Assembly (NCBI RefSeq): GCF_030316855.1
Contig: NZ_JASZYR010000001.1
Coordinates: 372,001-436,000 of the forward strand
Reading direction: 5' to 3'
From: Variovorax sp. J22P240
GTDB taxonomy: Bacteria > Pseudomonadota > Gammaproteobacteria > Burkholderiales > Burkholderiaceae_C
DNA length: 64,000 bases
Below, one piece after another: positions 1 through 9,353 of this stretch (positions are counted from its first letter, which is position 1; the number at the start of each line of letters is the position of its first letter). The notes beneath the pieces were generated by a model. That model was not told the DNA's origin. It made no database searches and worked only from the letters and a program-made list of their open reading frames with translations. The position numbers were made by a program, and so were the translations under genes.

Positions 1-896
1 TGGCGGACAACAAGCTGAGCACCGGCGACGTCGCGGGCACTGGCAAGGACGGCCGCGTCACCAAGGGCGACGTGCTCGGTGCCGTCGCTTCGGGCTCGAC
101 CGCCAAGGTCGCTGCGCCCGTGCCCATTCCGACCGGCGCGCCGAAGGCTGCCTTGCAGCAAGTCGCTTCGCCGGCCGGCGCACCCGATCTCGGCGAGCGT
201 CCGGAAGAGCGCGTCCCGATGAGCCGCCTGCGCGCGCGCATCGCCGAGCGCCTGCTGCAATCGCAGTCCACCAACGCGATCCTGACCACCTTCAACGAGG
301 TGAACATGGCGCCCGTGATGGAAATGCGCAAGCGCTTCCAGGAGAAGTTCGAGAAGGAGCACGGCGTCAAGATCGGCTTCATGAGCTTCTTCGTGAAGGC
401 CGCGGTGCATGCGCTCAAGAAGTACCCGGTGCTCAACGCTTCGGTGGACGGCAACGACATCGTCTATCACGGTTACTTCGACATCGGCATCGCGGTCGGT
501 TCGCCGCGTGGCCTGGTGGTGCCGATCCTGCGCAATGCCGACCAGATGAGCTTTGCGGACATCGAGAAGAAGATCGCCGAGTACGGCGCCAAGGCGCGCG
601 ACGGCAAGCTGGGCATCGAAGAGATGACCGGCGGCACCTTCTCGATCTCCAACGGCGGCGTGTTCGGCTCGATGCTGTCGACGCCGATCATCAACCCGCC
701 GCAGTCGGCCATCCTGGGCGTGCATGCGACCAAGGACCGCGCCGTGGTGGAGAACGGCCAGGTTGTCGTTCGCCCGATGAACTACCTCGCGATGAGCTAT
801 GACCACCGCATCATCGACGGCCGCGAAGCCGTCCTGGGCCTCGTCGCCATGAAGGAAGCGCTGGAAGATCCCGCACGCCTCCTCTTCGACATCTGA
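1..896 (+). CDS. odhB: Dihydrolipoyllysine succinyltransferase (2-oxoglutarate dehydrogenase E2), 3' part
   Basis: This is the E2 core of the 2-oxoglutarate dehydrogenase complex, which transfers succinyl from lipoate to CoA in the TCA cycle. The frame is open from base 3 with no start, so the lipoyl domain lies upstream of the window. The fragment begins inside the E3-binding domain ([10 protein letters not shown]...KGDV). An Ala/Pro linker and then the catalytic acyltransferase domain follow. The catalytic DHRIIDG motif is intact, with its His codon at 804. The C-terminus RLLFDI is typical of SucB/OdhB. lpdA starts 10 bp later, as expected for an odhA-odhB-lpdA operon. A pyruvate dehydrogenase E2 is less likely from the ending and the context. 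Confidence 0.93.
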   Translation, partial: ADNKLSTGDVAGTGKDGRVTKGDVLGAVASGSTAKVAAPVPIPTGAPKAALQQVASPAGAPDLGERPEERVPMSRLRARIAERLLQSQSTNAILTTFNEVNMAPVMEMRKRFQEKFEKEHGVKIGFMSFFVKAAVHALKKYPVLNASVDGNDIVYHGYFDIGIAVGSPRGLVVPILRNADQMSFADIEKKIAEYGAKARDGKLGIEEMTGGTFSISNGGVFGSMLSTPIINPPQSAILGVHATKDRAVVENGQVVVRPMNYLAMSYDHRIIDGREAVLGLVAMKEALEDPARLLFDI

Positions 897-906
897 GGAG
901 CCACGG

Positions 907-2337
907 ATGTCTGACAAACAATTCGACGTCATCGTCATCGGTGGCGGCCCCGGCGGCTACGTCGCCGCGATCCGTGCGGCGCAGCTGGGCTTCAACGTGG
1001 CCTGCATCGACGAGTGGAAGAACGCAAAGGGCGGACCGGCCTTGGGCGGCACCTGCACCAACATCGGCTGCATTCCCTCGAAGGCGCTGCTGCAATCGTC
1101 CGAGCACTACGAGCACGCGGCACACAGCTTTGCCGACCACGGCATCAAGATCGAAGGCCTCGGCCTCGATGTCGAGAAGATGCTGGCGCGCAAGGACACC
1201 GTCGTGAAGCAGAACAACGACGGCATCGTCTACTTGTTCAAGAAGAACAAGGTTGCCTTCTTCCACGGCCGCGGCTCGTTCGCGAAGACCGCGGACGGCG
1301 GCTATGAGATCAAGGTGGCGGGTGCGGCTGAAGAAAGCATCATCGGCAAGCACATCATCATCTCGACTGGCTCGAACGCGCGCGCCTTGCCGGGCGCTCC
1401 GTTCGACGAAGAGAAGATCCTCTCGAACGACGGCGCCTTGCGCATCGGCGGTGTGCCGAAGAAGCTCGCGCTCATCGGCTCAGGCGTGATCGGCCTCGAA
1501 ATGGGCTCGGTGTGGCGCCGCCTCGGTTCCGAGGTGACTGTGCTCGAAGCCCTGCCGACCTTCCTCGGCGCGGTGGACGAGCAGATCGCCAAGGAAGCGA
1601 AGAAGGCCTTTGACAAGCAGGGCCTGAAGATCGAACTCGGCGTCACGGTCGGTGAGGTCAAGTCCGGCAAGAAGGGCGTCAGCATCGCGTACACCGACGC
1701 CAAGGGCGGCGCACAGTCGCTCGAGGTCGACAAGCTGATCGTCTCGATCGGCCGCGTGCCCAACACCATCGGCCTGAACGCCGAAGCAGTGGGGCTCCAA
1801 CTGGACGAGCGTGGCGCGATCGTGGTCGACGACGACTGCAAGACCAGCCTCCCGAACGTGTGGGCCATCGGCGACGTGGTGCGCGGGCCGATGCTCGCGC
1901 ACAAGGCGGAGGAAGAGGGCGTCGCGGTGGCCGAGCGGATCGCGGGCCAGCACGGGCATGTCAACTTCAACACCATCCCTTGGGTGATCTACACCTCGCC
2001 CGAGATCGCGTGGGTCGGCCAGACCGAGCAGCAGCTCAAGGCAAGCGGCCGTGCCTACAAGGCCGGCAGCTTCCCGTTCCTCGCCAACGGGCGCGCCCGT
2101 GCGCTGGGCGATACGACCGGCATGGTCAAGTTTGTGGCCGACGCGGTCACCGACGAAATCCTCGGCGTGCACATGGTCGGACCGATGGTCAGCGAGCTGA
2201 TCTCCGAAGCCGTGGTGGCCATGGAGTTCAAGGCCAGCGCCGAAGACATCGCGCGCATCTGCCACGCGCATCCGTCGCTGTCGGAGGCGACCAAGGAGGC
2301 GGCTCTCGCCGTTGACAAGCGCACGTTGAACTTCTGA
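907..2337 (+). CDS. lpdA: Dihydrolipoyl dehydrogenase (E3)
   Basis: This FAD-dependent enzyme reoxidises dihydrolipoamide of the 2-oxoacid dehydrogenase complexes with NAD+. It has 476 residues, the normal family length. The N-terminal FAD-binding GGGPGG motif is at about 12-17 and the redox-active disulfide is C50/C55 (GGTCTNIGC). A second dinucleotide fold starts near IGSGVIG, and the C-terminal catalytic pair is H455/E460 (HPSLSE). A purine-rich GAGGAG ribosome-binding site precedes the ATG. It is cotranscribed with the E2 gene and followed 3 bp later by zapE. Confidence 0.96.
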   Translation: MSDKQFDVIVIGGGPGGYVAAIRAAQLGFNVACIDEWKNAKGGPALGGTCTNIGCIPSKALLQSSEHYEHAAHSFADHGIKIEGLGLDVEKMLARKDTVVKQNNDGIVYLFKKNKVAFFHGRGSFAKTADGGYEIKVAGAAEESIIGKHIIISTGSNARALPGAPFDEEKILSNDGALRIGGVPKKLALIGSGVIGLEMGSVWRRLGSEVTVLEALPTFLGAVDEQIAKEAKKAFDKQGLKIELGVTVGEVKSGKKGVSIAYTDAKGGAQSLEVDKLIVSIGRVPNTIGLNAEAVGLQLDERGAIVVDDDCKTSLPNVWAIGDVVRGPMLAHKAEEEGVAVAERIAGQHGHVNFNTIPWVIYTSPEIAWVGQTEQQLKASGRAYKAGSFPFLANGRARALGDTTGMVKFVADAVTDEILGVHMVGPMVSELISEAVVAMEFKASAEDIARICHAHPSLSEATKEAALAVDKRTLNF

Positions 2338-2340
2338 TCC

Positions 2341-3438
2341 GTGAACGTTCGCCAGGCCTATGACGCGGAGCTGGCTGCGCGGGGGTTCCAGAGCGACCCC
2401 GCGCAGCTGCGCGCCGTGGAGTCGCTCGACCGCTGCGCGAGCGAGTGGGCCGATTTCAAGGCCCAGCGTTCCAACGCATTCAAGAAGCTGATCAACCGAC
2501 CCGACGTCCCTCGCGGGGTGTACATGCATGGCGGCGTCGGGCGCGGCAAGAGCTTCCTGATGGACTGCTTCTACAACGCAGTCCCGCTCCGACGCAAGAC
2601 GCGTCTGCACTTCCACGAGTTCATGCGCGAAGTGCACCGCGAATTGGCCGATCTTCAGGGCACGGTCAACCCGCTGGATGAGCTCGGGCGGCGCATCGCC
2701 AAGCGCTATCGGCTGATCTGCTTCGACGAGTTCCACGTCGCCGACATCACCGACGCGATGATCCTGCATCGACTTCTGGTGGCGCTGTTCGAGAACGGCG
2801 TGGGCTTCGTCACCACCTCGAACTTCAAGCCGGACGATCTGTATCCGGGCGGCCTGCACCGGGACCGCATCCTTCCCGCGATCGCGCTCCTGAACGACCG
2901 ACTCGAAGTCATCAGCGTCGACAATGGCACCGACTACCGCCGCCGCACGCTGGAGCAGGTGCGGCTCTATCTCACGCCCAATGGCGCCGCGGCGGACAAG
3001 GAAATGCGCAAGGCCTTCGAGCGGCTGGCCGAAAGCGCGGACGAGAACCCGGTCCTGCACATCGAGTCGCGCGAGATCCACGCGCGGCGCAAAGCCGGGG
3101 GCGTGGTCTGGTTCGATTTCAAGACGCTGTGTGGCGGTCCGCGCTCGCAGAACGACTACCTGGAAATCGCAACGCAGTTCCACACCGTGCTGCTGTCCGA
3201 CGTGCCCTACATGCCCGTTCGCATGGCGTCGGAAGCACGTCGGTTCACATGGCTGGTCGACGTGTTCTACGATCGGCGCGTGAAGCTGATCATGTCCGCC
3301 GAAGTGCCGCCCGAGGCGTTGTACACGGAAGGGCCGCTGGCCCACGAGTTTCCGCGAACCGTGTCCCGACTCAACGAGATGCAGTCGACCGAATTCCTCG
3401 CGCTCGAACGCCGTGTCGTCGATACCCGACTTACATGA
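2341..3438 (+). CDS. zapE: Cell division protein ZapE (AFG1-like ATPase)
   Basis: This is an AFG1/LACE1-type P-loop ATPase. In E. coli ZapE associates with the Z-ring and is needed under stress or low oxygen. The protein has 365 residues from a GTG start 3 bp after lpdA. The Walker A motif GGVGRGKS is at 64-71, and the Walker B-like ICFDEFHVAD is near residue 125. The region TSNFKPDDLYPGGLHRDR is a family signature. Cotranscription with the 2-oxoglutarate dehydrogenase genes is suggested by spacing alone. Its stop overlaps the next start as ATGA. Confidence 0.92.
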   Translation: MNVRQAYDAELAARGFQSDPAQLRAVESLDRCASEWADFKAQRSNAFKKLINRPDVPRGVYMHGGVGRGKSFLMDCFYNAVPLRRKTRLHFHEFMREVHRELADLQGTVNPLDELGRRIAKRYRLICFDEFHVADITDAMILHRLLVALFENGVGFVTTSNFKPDDLYPGGLHRDRILPAIALLNDRLEVISVDNGTDYRRRTLEQVRLYLTPNGAAADKEMRKAFERLAESADENPVLHIESREIHARRKAGGVVWFDFKTLCGGPRSQNDYLEIATQFHTVLLSDVPYMPVRMASEARRFTWLVDVFYDRRVKLIMSAEVPPEALYTEGPLAHEFPRTVSRLNEMQSTEFLALERRVVDTRLT

Positions 3439-4133
3439 TGAAGAATATCGTCCTTGCATTGCTGACTTGCCTGACCTCGCTGCCCCTCTGGGCGCAGTCC
3501 GACGCGACGACTGGAAGCACGAACTTCGACGTCGAACGGGCGCGCCTGGCACAGGAGCGGAAGGCCGCTGACGCCCGCTTCGCGACCGAGCAGGCCGCCT
3601 GCTACAGGAAGTTCGCGGTCGAGGACTGCCTGCATGAAAGCCGTCGCCGCCGCCGCGTGGCCACTGACGACATCAAGCGTCAGGAAGCGTCGATGAACGA
3701 CTTCGAGCGCAAGCGCCGCGCAGCCGCGGAACTCGACAAGCTTGAACAGCAGAAGGCGGACCAGCGCGCGCAGGATGCGCAAGCGAAGCGGGACGAAGCG
3801 CTGAAGTCGCAGCAGGACCGTGAAAAGCGCGCGGCCGATCACGCAGCAAGCCGTGCGCAAACGGCGTCCGAAGCAGCCCAACGGCAACGCCAGTTCGACG
3901 ACAAGCAGCGCGCCCATGCCGAAGAACAGGCCAAGGCAGCCCAGCGGCGCGCCGATGCGCCGGCGGCGCGCGCGGAGTACGAACAAAGACTGCAGAAGGC
4001 GGAGGAACATCGCGCGGAACTCGGGAAGCGCAACGCCGCGAGAACCAAGCCTCGCTCGGCACCCCTGCCGACGCCTGGAGAGCCGCCTGCGTCTGCGCCG
4101 GCACCTGCAGCGCCGGCTCCGGTAGTTCGCTGA
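3435..4133 (+). CDS. Secreted coiled-coil protein of unknown function
   Basis: I do not recognise this 232-residue protein. The start is the first of two ATGs overlapping the zapE stop. Residues 1-21 form a clear signal peptide (hydrophobic core ending LPLWAQS), so it should be periplasmic. The mature N-terminal part holds two cysteines (AACYRKFAVEDC) and an Arg-rich patch. From about residue 70 to 190 it is highly charged and rich in Ala, Gln, Arg, Lys and Glu, consistent with a long coiled coil. The tail is Pro/Ala-rich. The overlap with zapE suggests translational coupling and perhaps an envelope role. Confidence 0.75.
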   Translation: MMKNIVLALLTCLTSLPLWAQSDATTGSTNFDVERARLAQERKAADARFATEQAACYRKFAVEDCLHESRRRRRVATDDIKRQEASMNDFERKRRAAAELDKLEQQKADQRAQDAQAKRDEALKSQQDREKRAADHAASRAQTASEAAQRQRQFDDKQRAHAEEQAKAAQRRADAPAARAEYEQRLQKAEEHRAELGKRNAARTKPRSAPLPTPGEPPASAPAPAAPAPVVR

Positions 4134-4152
4134 CGGGATCGTGCCCGGCGCC

Positions 4153-4920
4153 TCAGTCTGCGGGCAGCGGTTCGAGCTTCAGAACGACGATGGAGATGTT
4201 GTCGCCAGTCCCGTGTGCACGCCGCCGCGCTTCGGCGACCAGCAACTCCACGGCAGCGCGCGGCGATTGTTCCGCCAGCAACCCGCCCATCTCCTCGGGC
4301 TTGAAGTAGTGCCATAGCCCGTCGCTGCAGGCCATCAGCACGTCGCCCGTTTGCAGGCGGGGGACGAGGTGGATGTCGACCGGCGGAGGACTCGAGTTCA
4401 TGCCAAGGCAGCCCAGCAGGATGTTGCTCTGCGGGTGCATGTTGGCTTCATCGTCGTTGATCTCGCCGCGGTCCACCAGCACCTGCACGTAGGAGTGATC
4501 CTTGGTGCGCTTGACCAGCTTTCCGTCGTGGAAGTGGTAGATGCGCGAGTCGCCGGCATGAATCCAGGCGCAGTCGCCCTCGGGGTTCATGAGGAAGGCG
4601 GCCAGTGTGCTGTGCGGCTCCTGCTCGCTGGACACCGCTGTAAGCTTGATCACCGTGTGGGCGTCTTCCAGCAGTTGCCGCAATATGGCCACGCCTTCGT
4701 CGCGACCGGGCTTGTAGCGCGAGAAGAGCTGGCGGGCCGTCAGCAGAACCTGATCGGAAGCCTTGCGCCCGCCGCTGCGCCCGCCCATGCCGTCGGCGAT
4801 CACACCGAGCACGCATCCCGGCGTGCGGGGGTGGGACATGATCAGGACCTGGTCCTGCTGGTAGGGGCGGTCTCCCTTGTGGAGACCGGTCGCGGCGGCG
4901 AGTCGAAAGCCTCGGGTCAT
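4153..4920 (-). CDS. PP2C-family serine/threonine protein phosphatase
   Basis: This is a metal-dependent protein phosphatase of the PPM family, 255 residues and so only the catalytic domain. The metal-binding motifs are visible: QQDQ near residue 22, ADGMGG at 42-47, ACSDGLW near 195, and the final GDNISIVV near 240. There is no signal peptide or transmembrane segment, so it acts in the cytosol. No Hanks-type kinase gene is adjacent. It is transcribed away from the YdcH-like gene. Its target cannot be deduced from this sequence. Confidence 0.9.
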   Translation of the reverse strand: MTRGFRLAAATGLHKGDRPYQQDQVLIMSHPRTPGCVLGVIADGMGGRSGGRKASDQVLLTARQLFSRYKPGRDEGVAILRQLLEDAHTVIKLTAVSSEQEPHSTLAAFLMNPEGDCAWIHAGDSRIYHFHDGKLVKRTKDHSYVQVLVDRGEINDDEANMHPQSNILLGCLGMNSSPPPVDIHLVPRLQTGDVLMACSDGLWHYFKPEEMGGLLAEQSPRAAVELLVAEARRRAHGTGDNISIVVLKLEPLPAD

Positions 4921-4956
4921 GTGGGCGCGGATGCGCCGATGGCGCGGTCTTTCATG

Positions 4957-4987
4957 TTGTCGTGCAGGAGGGACGAAGACGTATTAT
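4957..4987 (+). promoter_or_regulatory. Candidate sigma70-type promoter for the YdcH-dinG pair
   Basis: A TTGTCG hexamer at 4957-4962 and a TATTAT hexamer at 4982-4987 are separated by 19 bp. They match the consensus at 4 of 6 and 5 of 6 positions. The spacing is slightly long. If real, transcription would start near 4994. That favours the downstream TTG start (5044) for the small gene rather than the ATG at 4954. Confidence 0.4.
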
Positions 4988-5043
4988 CGAGTGAACACAA
5001 GCTGCGGCTGAAGCGCCGTTGCGTCGAATTCACACTGCCCCCG

Positions 5044-5247
5044 TTGGACTCCAATCTTCACTCCATTTCACGCCAGCTGATCGAACTCCGGATCCAGCAT
5101 GCGGACCTCGACGCCACGATCGACCGGCTGGGCGAGGTCGTCCCGGTCGATGAACTGCTTCTTCGACGTTTGAAGAAGCGGCGTCTGGGTCTACGCGACG
5201 AGATCGCACGCCTCGAACGCCTGCTCGACCCGCAAGAGCCCGCCTGA
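5044..5247 (+). CDS. YdcH-like (DUF465) small helical protein
   Basis: This is a 67-residue protein of two amphipathic helices. The second contains LLRRLKKRRLGLRDEIARLE, the typical C-terminal pattern of the DUF465/YdcH family, which usually has about 65-75 residues. The TTG start at 5044 gives the family length and lies downstream of a promoter-like sequence. No strong ribosome-binding site is visible, and an in-frame ATG at 4954 would give 97 residues. The stop overlaps the helicase start by one base, so the two are probably coupled. Function is unknown. Confidence 0.65.
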   Translation: MDSNLHSISRQLIELRIQHADLDATIDRLGEVVPVDELLLRRLKKRRLGLRDEIARLERLLDPQEPA

Positions 5248-7262
5248 TGTCCATTGAACAAGAGGTGCGCGAGGCCTTCGCGCAGGATGGCGTGCTCTCC
5301 CATGCCGCCGAGCAGTTTCGAGAACGCGAAGGCCAGACGCAGATGGCTCTCGCTGTTGCGCGCACCATCGACCAGGGCGGCGTGCTCGTCGTAGAGGCAG
5401 GCACCGGCGTCGGCAAGACCTTTTCGTACCTCGTGCCGGCACTGCTGAGCGGCGAGCGCGTGCTGCTGTCGACTGCGACCAAGACCCTGCAAGACCAGCT
5501 CTTCGGCCGCGATCTGCCCCGGCTGGTCGCTGCGCTGGGGTTACCGGTGCGGACCGCCTTGCTCAAGGGGCGGTCCAGCTATGTGTGCCTGCACCGCCTC
5601 GATCAGGCGCGCCATGACGCCTCGCTGCCCGAACGCGGCTCGCTGCGCACGCTTGCGAAGATCGAGCAGTGGTCCAAGTCCACGCGCACGGGCGACATGG
5701 CCGAGTTGCCGGGGTTGGACGAGCGCTCGCCGCTGATCCCCCTGGTGACATCCACCCGCGAGAACTGCCTCGGCGCGCAATGCCCTCAGTTCAAGCCGTG
5801 CCACGTCAATCTCGCGCGTCGCGAGGCGATGGCGGCGGACGTGGTGGTCATCAACCACCACTTGTTCTTCGCCGACCTCGCCGTGCGCGAATCCGGCATG
5901 GCGGAGTTGCTGCCGACCGTGCGGGTCGTCGTATTCGACGAGGCACACCAGCTCAATGAAACCGGGGTGCAGTTCCTCGGCGCTCAGCTTGGCAGTGGGC
6001 AAGCCCTGGACTTTGCACGCGACCTGCTGGCAGCGGGGCTCCAGCATGCGCGAGGGTTGGTCGACTGGCAGCGACTGGTGGCAGGGGTCGAGCGCGGTGC
6101 GCGCGAACTGCGGCTGTCGGTGGGCAAGCAATACTCCGGCGCGAAGCTGCGCTGGGCCGGTGCGTCGCCGGAAGGCGTCGCGCCGGAGGCATGGCAGGAC
6201 GCGCTCGATGCGCTGCAGCAGGCTTTCGCTGAAGCCGCGAGGGGGCTCGACACCGTGAGCGAACTGTCGCCCGATTTCGGTCGCCTCCATGATCGCGCGC
6301 AGCAACTGTCGGACCGTGCGGAGCGCTTCGCTGAGAGCTGTCCCGACGGATCGGTGCGCTGGGTGGACGTCGGAACACAGCTGCGATTGATCGAGTCGCC
6401 GCTCGACATCGCCGAAGCGGTGCGAACGCGTGTCCTCAAGTCGGACCCGGACAACGAGGAAGAGCAAGGGCGCGCATGGGTCTTCACCTCGGCCACGCTC
6501 GGGGACGATCCCAAGCTGCGCTGGTTCACAGAGCCCTGCGGCCTCGACGATGCCGAGGTGCTGCGCGTCCAGAGCCCGTTCGACTACGCACGCCAGGCGG
6601 CGCTCTACGTACCGCGCATGTTTCCCAAGCCGAACGATCCGGCGCACAGCCAACGCGTGGCGCAACTCGCCGCCCGGGGAGCTGGCGTGCTCGGTGGTCG
6701 CACGCTGGTCCTCACGACGACGCTGCGCGCGCTGCGGACGATTGGCGATGCCATGCGGCAGGAATTCGAGCATCTGGAGCCCGTTCAGCGGCCGGAAGTG
6801 CTGGTGCAGGGTGAACTTCCCAAGCGGGTCCTCATGGACCGCTTTCGTGAAGGGTCTGCCGATGGGCGTTCCGGCTGTGTTCTGGTCGCATCAGCCTCTT
6901 TCTGGGAGGGGTTCGATGCTCCCGGCGATGCCCTGCAACTGGTCGTGATCGACAAGCTTCCGTTCCCGCCGCCCAATGACCCGCTCGTCGAGGCACGTTC
7001 GCAACGTCTCGAGTCGCAAGGACGCAGCTCCTTCAGCGACTATTCGCTACCCGAAGCCGCCGTAGCGCTCAAGCAGGGCGCCGGACGGTTGATCCGGCGA
7101 GAGACCGATATGGGTGTGCTGGTGATCTGCGACACGCGCCTCGTCGCCATGGGCTACGGCCGCCGCCTGCTCGCCGCGCTGCCGCCCATGCGCAGGATCG
7201 AAACCGAAATGGAGTTCGATGCCGCCGTCGTCGAATTGGTAGCGGAGAGGAACGCTGAGTAG
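5247..7262 (+). CDS. ATP-dependent DNA helicase, DinG/YoaA family
   Basis: This is an XPD-like superfamily 2 helicase of 671 residues, probably a 5'-3' DNA helicase acting in damage tolerance. The N-terminal half has Walker A EAGTGVGKT (50-58). Iron-sulfur cysteines appear as one near residue 113 and three in ENCLGAQCPQFKPCHV near 174-185. The DEAH box is near 231. The C-terminal motor includes SATLGDDP, ASASFWEGFDAPG and QGAGRLIRR (motif VI). Length and motifs fit YoaA better than full-length DinG, but the two are hard to separate here. It is convergent with bamD. Confidence 0.9.
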   Translation: MSIEQEVREAFAQDGVLSHAAEQFREREGQTQMALAVARTIDQGGVLVVEAGTGVGKTFSYLVPALLSGERVLLSTATKTLQDQLFGRDLPRLVAALGLPVRTALLKGRSSYVCLHRLDQARHDASLPERGSLRTLAKIEQWSKSTRTGDMAELPGLDERSPLIPLVTSTRENCLGAQCPQFKPCHVNLARREAMAADVVVINHHLFFADLAVRESGMAELLPTVRVVVFDEAHQLNETGVQFLGAQLGSGQALDFARDLLAAGLQHARGLVDWQRLVAGVERGARELRLSVGKQYSGAKLRWAGASPEGVAPEAWQDALDALQQAFAEAARGLDTVSELSPDFGRLHDRAQQLSDRAERFAESCPDGSVRWVDVGTQLRLIESPLDIAEAVRTRVLKSDPDNEEEQGRAWVFTSATLGDDPKLRWFTEPCGLDDAEVLRVQSPFDYARQAALYVPRMFPKPNDPAHSQRVAQLAARGAGVLGGRTLVLTTTLRALRTIGDAMRQEFEHLEPVQRPEVLVQGELPKRVLMDRFREGSADGRSGCVLVASASFWEGFDAPGDALQLVVIDKLPFPPPNDPLVEARSQRLESQGRSSFSDYSLPEAAVALKQGAGRLIRRETDMGVLVICDTRLVAMGYGRRLLAALPPMRRIETEMEFDAAVVELVAERNAE

Positions 7263-7379
7263 TCTGCTGGCTCGAGCATGCGGCCACGGGGCCGCCCCAA
7301 GGCGAGCCGCGCCGCCCCGTCGGGAGGGTGGCAAATTACACGAAGCGAATGCGAAGTGAAAAGCCGGGGGGCTTTGTGT

Positions 7380-8186
7380 TCACCAGAGCTTCCACCAAGG
7401 ATCGTCCTTGGCCCGGAAGCCTCGCGTCAGATATTCGCTCTTTGGATAGTTGGAGGTCAGCACACGCTGGGTGTCGTCACGGAGATCGTTGAGGCCCAGC
7501 TTGTCGTAGGACATGTACATGATGTACAGCGCTTCTTCGAGCGCCGGAACTTCGCGGTAGTCTGCCAGGGCCTGCTGCGCGCGGTTGATGGCCGCCAGGT
7601 AGGCGCCGCGGTTGTAGTAGTAGCGCGCCACGTGAACTTCATACTGCGCCAACGAGTTGACGATGTAGTTCATCCGTTGGCGCGCGTCTGGCGTGTAGCG
7701 CGACTCGGGGAAGCGGGTCACCAGCTCCTTGAACGCCTCGAACGATTCCTTCGCGGCCTTCTGGTCGCGCTCCGACAAGTCTTGGCGCGTCATGAACGCG
7801 AACATGCCGAGGTCGTCGTTGAAATTGATCACGCCCTTGAGATAGAGCGCGTAGTCGATCGCCGGACTGGCCGGGTGCAGCTTTATGAAGCGATCGAGCG
7901 TCGCGACGGCCGGAACCTTGTCGCCTGCCTTGAATTGGGCATAGGCCTTGTCGAGCTGCGCTTGTTGCGCGAGCGGCGTGCCGGCAGCGCGGCCTTCCAG
8001 CTTCTCGTACAACGGCACCGCTTTGTCGTAGGCGCCCGAGTCCACTTCGTCCTTGGCTTCGGAGTAGATCCGGTTGGGGCTCCAGTTCGCGGTCTTGTCG
8101 GTCGGGGTCGAGCAGCCAGCCACCAGCCATGCTGCCGCGCAAAGGGCCAGCCAGCCGGAGACAACCGATAATTTGGCGCGAAACAT
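7380..8186 (-). CDS. bamD: Outer-membrane assembly lipoprotein BamD
   Basis: BamD is the essential lipoprotein partner of BamA in beta-barrel insertion. The start chosen (268 residues) places a lipoprotein signal ending LVAGC, with Cys25 as lipidation site. An in-frame ATG 11 codons upstream would put a charged stretch before the signal. The mature protein shows TPR-like helices, including EVPALEEALYIMYMSYDKLGL. The C-terminus is DDPWWKLW. A short GC-rich hairpin (AAAGCC...GGCTTT, 7360-7375) sits just past the stop, between the convergent genes, without a clear T-tract. Confidence 0.93.
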   Translation of the reverse strand: MFRAKLSVVSGWLALCAAAWLVAGCSTPTDKTANWSPNRIYSEAKDEVDSGAYDKAVPLYEKLEGRAAGTPLAQQAQLDKAYAQFKAGDKVPAVATLDRFIKLHPASPAIDYALYLKGVINFNDDLGMFAFMTRQDLSERDQKAAKESFEAFKELVTRFPESRYTPDARQRMNYIVNSLAQYEVHVARYYYNRGAYLAAINRAQQALADYREVPALEEALYIMYMSYDKLGLNDLRDDTQRVLTSNYPKSEYLTRGFRAKDDPWWKLW

Positions 8187-8200
8187 CAGATAAGGCTTTC

Positions 8201-9226
8201 GTGAAACAGTTGCCCTCAATTATATCGGCCGACCCCTTGGGCAATACCCCGGAGGCGGCCGACCACGACGAGGGTGTGGAGCTGTCCGACGCCAGCGAAA
8301 TTCGCACTTTCCTGATCGGCGAGGCCCAGCACGGCCAGCGGCTGGATCGGGCACTTGCCGCATTGGTGCCCGAGTTCTCGCGCAGTTACCTCCAGCAACT
8401 CATCGATGCTGGCACCGTTGAACTGCAGGGGAGGGTGGTGACCAAGACCTCGGCCACGGTGCATGCCGGCGAAGCCGGGCGCGTCGAGCTTCGCCCGACA
8501 CCTCAGAGCCAGGCATTCCGGCCCGAGACAATGGCGATCAACGTGCTGCATGAAGACGACCATCTGCGCGTCATCGAAAAGCCTGTGGGGCTTGTGGTGC
8601 ATCCGGCACCAGGCAACTGGAGTGGAACCTTGTTGAATGGACTACTTGCGCTCGATCCGCGGGCGGCGCTGTTGCCTCGCGCCGGCATCGTGCATCGGCT
8701 GGACCGCGACACCAGCGGCCTGATGGTCGTCGCGCGCAGCCGCGCGGCGATGGATGCGCTTGTTGCGCTGATCGCAGCGCGCGAAGTCAAGCGCCAGTAC
8801 CTCGCGCTCGCCCACCGCACCTGGCAGGGCGCCAACGCGCGACATGTGGACACCGCGATCGGCCGCGATCCGCGCAATCGCCTGCGCATGGCGGTGGTCG
8901 ACCTGGAGCGCCATTCCGGCAAGCCAGCGCGCACGCTGATCGAGGCGCTCGACACCAACGACCTGGGCTGTGCGGTGCGCTGCACGCTGGAAACGGGGCG
9001 GACCCACCAGATTCGCGTGCACATGGCGTCGATCGGCCATCCGCTCGTCGGCGATGCTCTCTACGGAGGCACTAACGCTGCCGGGCTGAACCGTCAGGCG
9101 CTGCACGCCTTCAGGCTCGGATTCGTGCATCCCATCACCGGGCAGCCGATGGAGTTCCAGTCGCAGCCGCCGGCGGATCTCGCTCAGGGTTTTTACGAGT
9201 GGGGGCTGGATTACAATCGCGCCTGA
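8201..9226 (+). CDS. rluD: 23S rRNA pseudouridine synthase RluD
   Basis: RluD makes pseudouridines 1911/1915/1917 in helix 69 of 23S rRNA. An S4 RNA-binding domain (RTFLIGEAQHGQRLDRAL...) precedes the RluA-type catalytic domain. The catalytic Asp is D168 in HRLDRDTSGL, counted from the GTG at 8201. The motif TGRTHQIRVHM near the C-terminal third is also present. The start is uncertain. GTG 8201 gives 341 residues, while GTG 8276 removes a poorly conserved-looking 25-residue leader. It is divergent from bamD, with the two starts only 14 bp apart if 8201 is used. Confidence 0.9.
   Translation: MKQLPSIISADPLGNTPEAADHDEGVELSDASEIRTFLIGEAQHGQRLDRALAALVPEFSRSYLQQLIDAGTVELQGRVVTKTSATVHAGEAGRVELRPTPQSQAFRPETMAINVLHEDDHLRVIEKPVGLVVHPAPGNWSGTLLNGLLALDPRAALLPRAGIVHRLDRDTSGLMVVARSRAAMDALVALIAAREVKRQYLALAHRTWQGANARHVDTAIGRDPRNRLRMAVVDLERHSGKPARTLIEALDTNDLGCAVRCTLETGRTHQIRVHMASIGHPLVGDALYGGTNAAGLNRQALHAFRLGFVHPITGQPMEFQSQPPADLAQGFYEWGLDYNRA
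8219..8224 (-). promoter_or_regulatory. -10 element (TATAAT) probably serving bamD
   Basis: The minus strand reads a perfect TATAAT here, 33 bp upstream of the bamD start. No good -35 lies 17 bp upstream (GTATTG); TTGCCC occurs only 14 bp away. The plus strand of the same bases reads TTATAT, so this short AT island could serve divergent promoters. If it drives rluD too, rluD would have to start at the GTG at 8276. Confidence 0.4.
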
Positions 9227-9353
9227 CGGTCCCGAGGGCCGCGCCGGCCATTCGATGCCGGCCTCGCGTTGCATTCGCCGCGTGCCTGCAGCGCCTTCTT
9301 TCATCCATCTGAACAAGCGTCCCCGAGACGCCTTTTCCGGGATAACGCGAACC

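Noticed and set aside
1480..3552. A 690-codon minus-strand open frame across lpdA and zapE
   Set aside because: It is antisense to two well-supported genes, has low-complexity His/Arg/Val composition and no recognisable domain. Long shadow frames are expected at this GC content.
7356..7383. Hairpin between convergent dinG-like gene and bamD as a bidirectional terminator
   Set aside because: The AAAGCC/GGCTTT stem is real but short, and neither strand has a proper T-tract after it.
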